A stretch of DNA of 12,918 nt from an uncultured Dietzia sp. (GTDB taxonomy: Bacteria; Actinomycetota; Actinomycetes; Mycobacteriales; Mycobacteriaceae): assembly GCA_946570335.1 (NCBI GenBank), contig CAMNYG010000012.1:1-12918 (forward strand). The letters run 5' to 3'. Below, one piece after another: positions 8,406-12,918 of this stretch (position 1 is its first letter; each line of letters starts with the position of its first letter). A program made the translations under genes and the position numbers. The notes under the pieces were generated by a model. The model saw only the letters and a list, made by a program, of their open reading frames with translations, did no database searches and had not been told where the DNA came from.

Positions 8406-8911
8406 CACTTGAGTCCGAGACGGGCGAGCTCGTCCCGCACCCGCTCGGCGTTGGCGGGCTCGCAGAGGACGTCGTATCGCCCGGCGACCAGTTGTGAAGT
8501 GGACGCGAAGTCCCGTTTGCCGCGCGTGGCGGCGTAGGACAGGGAGGCGGAGACGATGCCGAACACCGAGCCGCCGATCAGGCCGGTGAGGACGACGCCC
8601 CACATGGGCTGGGTGAAGATGCCGAGTAGCAAGCCTACGAAGAGCCCGAGCCAGGCGCCGGTGGCCAGACCGCCGAGGAGGACCTTCGGCCAGGTGAGTC
8701 GGCCGGTCACACGCTCGACCTGCATCAGGTCGACACCGACGATGGTGACCTCGTGGACCGGGAACGCCTCGTCGGCCAGGTGGTCGACGGCGGCCTGGGC
8801 CTCCGCGTAGGTGGAGTAGGAGCCGACGACCCAGCCGGTGGGTGGCGTGGGCAGACCCGGGGTCTGGCCGCCCCGCGTCCTGCCGGTCGCCGGGTTCACT
8901 CGAGAGGTCAT
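8405..8911 (-). CDS. General-stress-type two-helix membrane protein (YflT/GSP17M-like N-domain; Rv1234-like)
   Basis: This 168-residue protein starts with a Pro/Gly-rich tail, followed by GSYSTYAEAQAAVDHLADEAF and VHEVTIVGVDLMQVERVTGR (about 30-71). That part resembles the 'general stress protein 17M' (YflT-like) ferredoxin-like domain. Two glycine-rich membrane helices follow (about 77-98 and 103-125), then a C-terminal cytosolic segment with LVAGRYDVLCEPANAERVRDEL (141-162). From memory, Rv1234 of M. tuberculosis has the same plan and the same VGVDLMQVERVTGRLTWPKV stretch. ATG 8911 is chosen because GGAAGG lies 10 nt upstream and the N-terminus then matches. An alternative GTG at 8935 would overlap the citE stop as GTGA. 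It lies 20 bp after citE and overlaps the SUFU gene. Biochemical role unknown. Confidence 0.82.
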   Translation of the reverse strand: MTSRVNPATGRTRGGQTPGLPTPPTGWVVGSYSTYAEAQAAVDHLADEAFPVHEVTIVGVDLMQVERVTGRLTWPKVLLGGLATGAWLGLFVGLLLGIFTQPMWGVVLTGLIGGSVFGIVSASLSYAATRGKRDFASTSQLVAGRYDVLCEPANAERVRDELARLGLK

Positions 8912-8931
8912 GAATTTCCGTCCTTCCGGGC

Positions 8932-9945
8932 TCACCCGTTGGTGATGGTCGGGTCCGAGACGGTCATCCCGGCCGCGCGGCCGCGCGCGGAGACCACGAG
9001 TGCCATCTTACGGCTGGCCTCGTCCAGCATCTCGTCGCCGAACATCACAGCGCCCCGGGCCCCGCCTTCGACAGACGTCGAGTGTGCGTAGGCCGCGAGG
9101 ATGCCCTCGGCCTTGTCGAACTCGTCCTGGCGGGGGCTGAAGACCTCGTTCCCGGCGTCCACCTGAGACGGGTGCAACACCCATTTGCCGTCGAAGCCCA
9201 GGGCTGCGGTCCTGGCGGCGGCGCGGCGGAAGCCCTCTTCGTCGCGGACCTTGAGGAACGGCCCGTCGATGGCCTGCAGGCCGTGGGCACGAGCGGCGAC
9301 GAGAATCGACATGAGGACATGGTGGTAGGCATCGCCCGGGGTGTAGCCCTCCGGCTGCTCGCCCACCGTCAGGGTCCGCATCCCGATGGAGGCCATGAAG
9401 TCGGCGGGACCGAACACGAGCGTGAGAACACGGGGACTGGACGTGGCGATCTCGGTGATGTTGGTCAGTCCGAGGGCGTCCTCGATCTGCGGCTCGATCC
9501 CGATGTGACCGACCGGCAGGCCCGCGGCCCGCTCCACCTGCGCGAGCACCAGGTCCAGAGCCACGACCTCCGACGCGTTCCGCACCTTCGGCAGCAGCAG
9601 GGCGTCCACCCGCGAGCCGGCCCGTCCGACGATGTCCGTGACGTCGCGGACGGTGTGCTCGGTATCCCACGCGTTCACACGGACCACTACGGTCGGTGCC
9701 GCGAACCCGCCCGTGAGAAGAGCTGCGACGACATTCTCGCGGGCCTCGCCCTTGGCCGGTCCGGCGACGGCGTCCTCCAGGTCCAGGAACACCTCGTCCA
9801 CCGGGAGGCCACGAGCCTTGTCGATCATCCTGACGCTGCTGCCGGGCACGGCGAGGACGGTCCGCCTGGGCCGGGCCCGCAGGTCGGCGATCCTGGCGGC
9901 GGGGTCCTGCGCCGACGTCGGCGGCATCTGGCGGGCGTCGGTCAT
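8932..9945 (-). CDS. HpcH/HpaI aldolase / citrate lyase beta-like (CitE family; malyl- or citramalyl-CoA lyase-like)
   Basis: This 337-residue TIM-barrel enzyme of the CitE/malyl-CoA lyase family carries RRTVLAVPGSS (27-37), the Mg2+/CoA-site LDLEDAV (54-60), VRVNAWD (88-94), LLLPKV (116-121) and GIEPQIEDALGL with Glu151 (149-160). GPADF with Asp182 (179-183), IDGPFLKVRDEEGF (226-239) and GKWVLHPSQV (253-262) follow. Glu151 and Asp182 fit the two metal ligands of the family. The IDGPF...GKWVLHPSQ block resembles malyl-CoA and beta-methylmalyl-CoA lyases more than citrate lyase CitE. No citD or citF lies nearby, so a citrate lyase complex is ruled out. A C-C lyase or thioesterase acting on malyl-, citramalyl- or similar CoA esters is the best guess. 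ATG 9945 has only a distant AGGGAG. Met7 is an alternative start. First gene of the minus-strand operon. Confidence 0.88.
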   Translation of the reverse strand: MTDARQMPPTSAQDPAARIADLRARPRRTVLAVPGSSVRMIDKARGLPVDEVFLDLEDAVAGPAKGEARENVVAALLTGGFAAPTVVVRVNAWDTEHTVRDVTDIVGRAGSRVDALLLPKVRNASEVVALDLVLAQVERAAGLPVGHIGIEPQIEDALGLTNITEIATSSPRVLTLVFGPADFMASIGMRTLTVGEQPEGYTPGDAYHHVLMSILVAARAHGLQAIDGPFLKVRDEEGFRRAAARTAALGFDGKWVLHPSQVDAGNEVFSPRQDEFDKAEGILAAYAHSTSVEGGARGAVMFGDEMLDEASRKMALVVSARGRAAGMTVSDPTITNG

Positions 9946-10002
9946 CGTGGGTGACTCTCCCTCTGCGTCCGGTTCGGCGGGCGGGTGCCGCCGTACGGTG
10001 AC

Positions 10003-10008
10003 TAGCCT
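10003..10008 (+). promoter_or_regulatory. Predicted -10 box TAGCCT for a leaderless mgtE-like mRNA
   Basis: TAGCCT ends exactly 7 nt before ATG 10016, the usual distance from -10 to the transcription start. The A of ATG would then be +1. There is no Shine-Dalgarno sequence before this ATG, which agrees with leaderless translation, common in mycobacteria and relatives. Confidence 0.62.
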
Positions 10009-10015
10009 GGTCCGC

Positions 10016-11329
10016 ATGGCGAACCTCAACAAGGCCTTCGTCGCCAGGCTAGCCGGGCTACCGGTGATCGGACCTGACGGGGATGACATCGGGCGCATTC
10101 GCGACGTCGTGGTGACGATGCGTTCCGGGCTCAGACCTCCCCGGGTCATCGGTCTCGTCGTGGAGCTGCCGACCCGGCGTCGGATCTTCGTCCCCATGCT
10201 GCGTGTGGCCTCCATCGATCCTCGATCGGTCTCGCTGGTCTCCGGCACCATCAACCTGCACCGCTTCCAGTCGCGCCCCGGCGAGAACCTGGTGTTGGGA
10301 TCCCTGGTCGATTCCACGATCGGCGTGGAGGTGGAGCAGTCGACGCCGGGGGTGAATCCGGCCCCTGCGAGCGAGCGGCACCAGGTCGTGGACGTGGAGA
10401 TCGAGCGCCAGCGGTCCAGGGACTGGCTCGTCTCCCGGGTCGCCACGCGGGTCCGCCGCGGCCGCACGCCGCTGGGTCGTCGTGGGGCGGTCTCGATCCA
10501 CCCGTGGAACAGGATCAAGGGACTGGACGACTCGGCGATCGGCGCCCCCGACCACAGCGCCGAGAGCCTGGTCGAGCAGTACGCGGATCTGCGGCCGGCC
10601 GATGTGGCCAATGCACTGCGCGAGCTACCCGAGGTACGGCGACTGGAGGTGGCCCGCACTCTCGACGACGAGCGGCTGGCCGACATCCTCCAGGAACTGC
10701 CCCACGACGAACAGACCGAGATCGTCACCCGTCTCGAACTCGAACGCGCGACGGACGTCCTGGAGGCGATGGATCCCGAGGACGTGGCGGACCTGCTCGG
10801 CGAGCTGCCGGAAAAGGAGGCGGAATCGTTCCTGGAACGTATGCATCCCGAGGATTCCGCGCCGGTCCGGCGACTGCTGACGTTCGACGCCGACACCGCC
10901 GGTGGTCTGATGACCCCCGAGCCGATCATCCTCTCCCCCCAGACGACGGTGGCCGAGGCGTTGGCTCATTGCCGCAATCCTGACCTCAGCCCCGCCGTTG
11001 CCAGCCTGGTGTTCGTCGTCCGCCCACCCACCGCCACCCCCACCGGCCAGTATCTCGGCTGTGTTCACATACAGGCACTGCTGCGGGAACTGCCGTCGAT
11101 GATGGTCGCCGAGACTCTGGACACGAGCCTGTCCTCGCTCCGCCCCACCGATTCGGTGGACGCGGTGACCCGGTTCTTCGCCACGTACAACCTCGTGTGC
11201 GGTCCTGTCGTCGACGACGCGGGACACCTTCTCGGCGCGGTGGCCGTGGACGACCTCCTCGACCACCTCCTGCCGGAGGACTGGCGAGATCTGGATCTGC
11301 ACGACGAACGGGAGAAGAGCCGGCCATGA
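10016..11329 (+). CDS. Soluble MgtE-like protein: PRC barrel, MgtE N-domain and two CBS domains (Rv1232c-like)
   Basis: This 437-residue protein has no transmembrane helix. Residues 1-75 form a PRC-barrel-like domain (AGLPVIGPDGDDIGRIRDVVV). A second PRC-like half runs to about 146 (LGSLVDSTIGVEVEQS). After a basic linker, residues 185-290 form the MgtE_N superhelix, with repeated helices such as DVANALRELPEVRRLEVART, ADILQELPHDEQ and DVADLLGELPEKEAE. The linker signature DTAGGLMTPE (293-302) introduces two CBS domains (about 299-358 and 362-420). In MgtE the N and CBS domains sense cytosolic Mg2+ and gate the channel. Here the channel domain is missing, so the protein may sense Mg2+ or a nucleotide and act through a partner, possibly the DUF1003 protein whose ATG overlaps this stop as ATGA. 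ATG 10016 fits a leaderless mRNA. From recalled gene order M. tuberculosis has the same gene pair. Confidence 0.88.
   Translation: MANLNKAFVARLAGLPVIGPDGDDIGRIRDVVVTMRSGLRPPRVIGLVVELPTRRRIFVPMLRVASIDPRSVSLVSGTINLHRFQSRPGENLVLGSLVDSTIGVEVEQSTPGVNPAPASERHQVVDVEIERQRSRDWLVSRVATRVRRGRTPLGRRGAVSIHPWNRIKGLDDSAIGAPDHSAESLVEQYADLRPADVANALRELPEVRRLEVARTLDDERLADILQELPHDEQTEIVTRLELERATDVLEAMDPEDVADLLGELPEKEAESFLERMHPEDSAPVRRLLTFDADTAGGLMTPEPIILSPQTTVAEALAHCRNPDLSPAVASLVFVVRPPTATPTGQYLGCVHIQALLRELPSMMVAETLDTSLSSLRPTDSVDAVTRFFATYNLVCGPVVDDAGHLLGAVAVDDLLDHLLPEDWRDLDLHDEREKSRP
10046..10051 (-). promoter_or_regulatory. Possible citE-operon -10 box TAGCCT (inside the mgtE-like gene)
   Basis: Read on the minus strand, 10051-10044 is TAGCCTGG, the same 8-mer as before kgd and the mgtE-like gene. 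Transcription would start near 10038-10039, giving a citE leader of about 94 nt that overlaps the 5' end of the divergent mRNA by roughly 23 nt. No TANNNT is evident on the minus strand closer to citE. Confidence 0.38.
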
Positions 11330-11877
11330 CCGATCCGTCCCCGCGATCCCCTCTGTCGACCCCGGTCACCTCACGCCGGGTCCGCATCAGCTTCGACTCC
11401 GATGCGGTCGGACGCTACAGCGAGGCCGTGGCCCGCTTCTTCGGCACCGGCACCTACCTGCTCATCCAGACCATCGTGGTGATCGCGTGGATCATCGTCA
11501 ACGTCGCGGTGGTGACACTTCGGTTCGACCCGTACCCGTTCATCCTGCTGAACCTGGCGTTCTCCACCCAGGCCGCGTACGCGGCGCCGTTGATCCTGCT
11601 GGCCCAGAACCGGCAGGAGGACCGCGACAGGTCCTCGCTCCAGGAGGACCGGCTCCGCGCCACGCAGACCAAGGCGGACACCGAGTTCCTGGCACGGGAG
11701 CTCGCCTCCGTCCGACTGTCGGTGGGCGAGACGGTGACCCGCGATTATCTCCGTCGCGAACTCGATGACCTCCGCGATTCCGTCGAACGCATCGAGGCCC
11801 TGCTCGCCGGAGGTGGCGGTGGCGCAGGTAACACCGGGCAGGGTAAAACCGATTCAGACACCAGGGGCCGGGAGTAA
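11326..11877 (+). CDS. DUF1003 membrane protein (Rv1231c-like)
   Basis: This 183-residue protein of the DUF1003 family has a polar N-terminus, ARFFGTGTYLLIQTIVVIAW with TM1 at about 43-65, and the family signature FDPYPFILLNLAFSTQAAY with TM2 at about 70-93. APLILLAQNRQEDRDR follows. The C-terminal half (about 96-160) is a charged heptad-like helix, LRRELDDLRDSVERIEALL, likely a coiled coil, ending in a Gly-rich tail. Both termini should be cytosolic. Function of DUF1003 is unknown. The ATG overlaps the stop of the mgtE-like gene by four bases (ATGA), and GGAGAAGAG lies just upstream inside that gene, so the two are co-translated. The partnership hints that this protein anchors the MgtE-like sensor to the membrane, which is inference. 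Confidence 0.88.
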   Translation: MTDPSPRSPLSTPVTSRRVRISFDSDAVGRYSEAVARFFGTGTYLLIQTIVVIAWIIVNVAVVTLRFDPYPFILLNLAFSTQAAYAAPLILLAQNRQEDRDRSSLQEDRLRATQTKADTEFLARELASVRLSVGETVTRDYLRRELDDLRDSVERIEALLAGGGGGAGNTGQGKTDSDTRGRE

Positions 11878-11918
11878 CCTCGGCTGCGGCGGATGTGCCC
11901 AGGGGCGTGCCATTCGCG

Positions 11919-11931
11919 TGCGACGTTCGCA
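11919..11931. repeat. 13-bp palindrome TGCGA-CGT-TCGCA in the leader of the transglycosylase gene
   Basis: A perfect 5-bp inverted repeat with a 3-bp centre lies 20 bp before the TTG start, in the 74-bp gap after the DUF1003 gene. It could be an operator or a small RNA hairpin. At this GC content chance is possible. A TANNNT candidate (TAACCT, 11875-11880) lies upstream and overlaps the DUF1003 stop. Confidence 0.25.
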
Positions 11932-11951
11932 ACCGAGCACTAGGGGGAAAC

Positions 11952-12918
11952 TTGCGCAGAGTCGTACAGAGCGCTGACCGCAAGGTGCTGACCAGCGCCG
12001 CGGTAACCGCGACCGCGATCGCGGTGGTGGCGACCGTCGGCCTGTCCATGGACACCAGCCCTCCCGAGGCGCCGGACATCGCCCCGCTCGCGGAATCCGG
12101 CCCCGGCACCACCACTTCCGCCACCTTTGGTCCCTCCACCACGGCGAGTGCGGAGGAAACAGAGCGCTCCCCCGGTGAGGAACCTGCGCCCGGAGAGGAT
12201 CCGGGCGCGGCGCACATCGAGCCCGCCACGATCCCGGACGGTCCCCTGGGAATCCCGGGAATCGCTCTCGACGCCTACCAGCGGGCCGCCGACCGCCTGA
12301 ACGTCGAGCAGCCCGCGTGTGAGATGGACTGGACGCTGCTCGCGGGGATCGGACAGGTTGAGTCCAACCAGGGCGGTGGCAGGTTTGATGCGCAGGGCAA
12401 CACGATCGGTCGCATCCTCGGCCCACGTCTGGACGGCTCGATGCCCGGCACCGCCGTGATCACCGACACGGACGGCGGCCGGTTCGACGGAGACCCCGAG
12501 TTCGACCGCGCGGTCGGCCCGGTCCAGTTCATCCCGTCCACCTGGAAGCTCCTGGGACGCGACGGGAACAACGACGGGGTGGCGGACCCCAACAACATCT
12601 ACGACGGTGCGCTCGCCGCCGCGACCCTGCTGTGCGATCAGGGTGGCTCGATGGCCGACCCCGCGGCACGGACCCGTGCGGTCCTCGCGTACAACAACTC
12701 CCTCGCCTACGTCGCCAACGTCAACGCCTGGGCCCACGGTTACGCGGTGAACGCCTTCCCGCTGCCCTCGGACCTCCCGGAGATCCACCAGCCCAAGCCC
12801 ACGATCGAGCCGCCCGAACCACCGGAGCACTGCCCCGAGGGTTGGACGGGGACGCCGACCGCCGCCCCGGAGCCGACGGAGCCGGGCCAGCCCGACCCCC
12901 CGGTCCCGGGCTGCACCG
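11952..12918 (+). CDS. Secreted lytic murein transglycosylase (SLT/MltB-like), 3'-truncated
   Basis: The frame is open to the right edge, giving 322 visible residues. A basic N-terminus (MRRVVQSADRK) and a hydrophobic segment (about 12-32) form a signal peptide or anchor, followed by a Pro/Thr/Glu-rich linker (about 34-98). The transglycosylase domain (about 99-270) has LLAGIGQVESNQG with catalytic Glu137, VGPVQFIPSTW (188-198), an EF-hand-like loop DGNNDGVAD (204-212), YDGALAAATLLC (217-228) and VLAYNNSLAYVANV (244-257). The visible C-terminus is Pro/Glu/Thr-rich with two cysteines. Such enzymes cleave the MurNAc-GlcNAc bond of peptidoglycan, leaving 1,6-anhydroMurNAc. TTG 11952 follows AGGGGG by 4 nt and is the best start. 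In-frame GTG 11907 would add 15 residues but has no spaced ribosome site. M. tuberculosis Rv1230c is similar from memory and lies next to mrp, which would be expected just beyond the window. Confidence 0.88.
   Translation, partial: MRRVVQSADRKVLTSAAVTATAIAVVATVGLSMDTSPPEAPDIAPLAESGPGTTTSATFGPSTTASAEETERSPGEEPAPGEDPGAAHIEPATIPDGPLGIPGIALDAYQRAADRLNVEQPACEMDWTLLAGIGQVESNQGGGRFDAQGNTIGRILGPRLDGSMPGTAVITDTDGGRFDGDPEFDRAVGPVQFIPSTWKLLGRDGNNDGVADPNNIYDGALAAATLLCDQGGSMADPAARTRAVLAYNNSLAYVANVNAWAHGYAVNAFPLPSDLPEIHQPKPTIEPPEPPEHCPEGWTGTPTAAPEPTEPGQPDPPVPGCT

Larger units (their letters stand above)
10002..10052. repeat. 9-bp inverted repeat CTAGCCTGG ... CCAGGCTAG around the mgtE-like start
   Basis: CTAGCCTGG at 10002-10010 recurs as its exact reverse complement at 10044-10052, 33 bp apart. 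The arms coincide with the two predicted -10 boxes of the divergent promoters. It may therefore be two copies of a promoter element rather than a binding site for a dimeric regulator. The palindrome CCGTACGG (9991-9998) lies just upstream. Confidence 0.6.

Noticed and set aside
8932..9945. Citrate lyase beta subunit (true CitE) working in a CitDEF complex.
   Set aside because: There are no citD, citF or citX genes nearby, and the motif around 226-262 is closer to malyl-CoA-type lyases.
9946..10929. Upstream extension of the citE frame by 328 codons on the minus strand.
   Set aside because: The extension is a Ser/Arg-rich antisense shadow of the mgtE-like gene. The aldolase family begins near the ATG at 9945.
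11878..11951. A c-di-AMP (ydaO-type) riboswitch before the wall-hydrolase gene, as seen before some actinobacterial hydrolases.
   Set aside because: The gap is only 74 bp and shows none of the conserved ydaO sequence blocks, only a 13-bp palindrome.

Overview
The window is GC-rich chromosomal DNA from an actinobacterium of the order Mycobacteriales (Corynebacteriales). The clearest taxonomic signal is a fused E2-E1 2-oxoglutarate enzyme (Kgd/OdhA type), which is characteristic of this order. From recalled gene order, the layout also follows the Mycobacterium tuberculosis Rv1249c-Rv1230c interval closely, including the relative strand of every shared gene. A non-mycobacterial genus such as Dietzia or a relative is possible, but that is a guess. 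I see no insertion sequence, tRNA, rRNA, CRISPR array or phage gene. This is core chromosome rather than an accessory island.

Layout, left to right. Positions 2-883 hold the 3' part of an aldonolactone/alditol oxidase (FAD-linked, ALO/AldO family). Positions 954-1649 encode a small Ala/Gly-rich, probably membrane-associated protein (Rv1249c-like), followed by kgd at 1780-5580. A perfect 16-bp hairpin at 5596-5631 closes kgd and also the convergent lipoprotein gene lpqZ (6554-5643, minus). lpqZ is divergent from corA (6698-7771, plus), a Mg2+/Co2+ channel. A minus-strand operon then runs from 9945 to 7806: a CitE/malyl-CoA-lyase-like gene, a two-helix general-stress-type membrane protein, and a SUFU-domain protein. 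The last two overlap as TGATG. A plus-strand operon starts at 10016: a soluble MgtE-like protein (PRC barrel, MgtE_N, two CBS domains), a DUF1003 membrane protein overlapping it by ATGA, and, 74 bp on, the start of a secreted lytic transglycosylase that runs off the right edge.

Functionally the window combines central carbon metabolism (2-oxoglutarate node, a CoA-thioester lyase), divalent-cation handling (CorA and an MgtE-type cytosolic sensor without a channel), solute binding (LpqZ) and cell-wall remodelling (transglycosylase). The most interesting regulatory observation is an exact 8-mer, TAGCCTGG, placed like a -10 region before four transcription units. One copy sits exactly 7 nt before the ATG of the mgtE-like gene, predicting a leaderless mRNA. 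Another lies on the opposite strand inside that gene's first codons and would drive the divergent citE operon. I did not find a clearly new multi-gene system. The PRC-MgtE_N-CBS / DUF1003 / transglycosylase group and the SUFU / stress-membrane-protein pair are the least explained parts.
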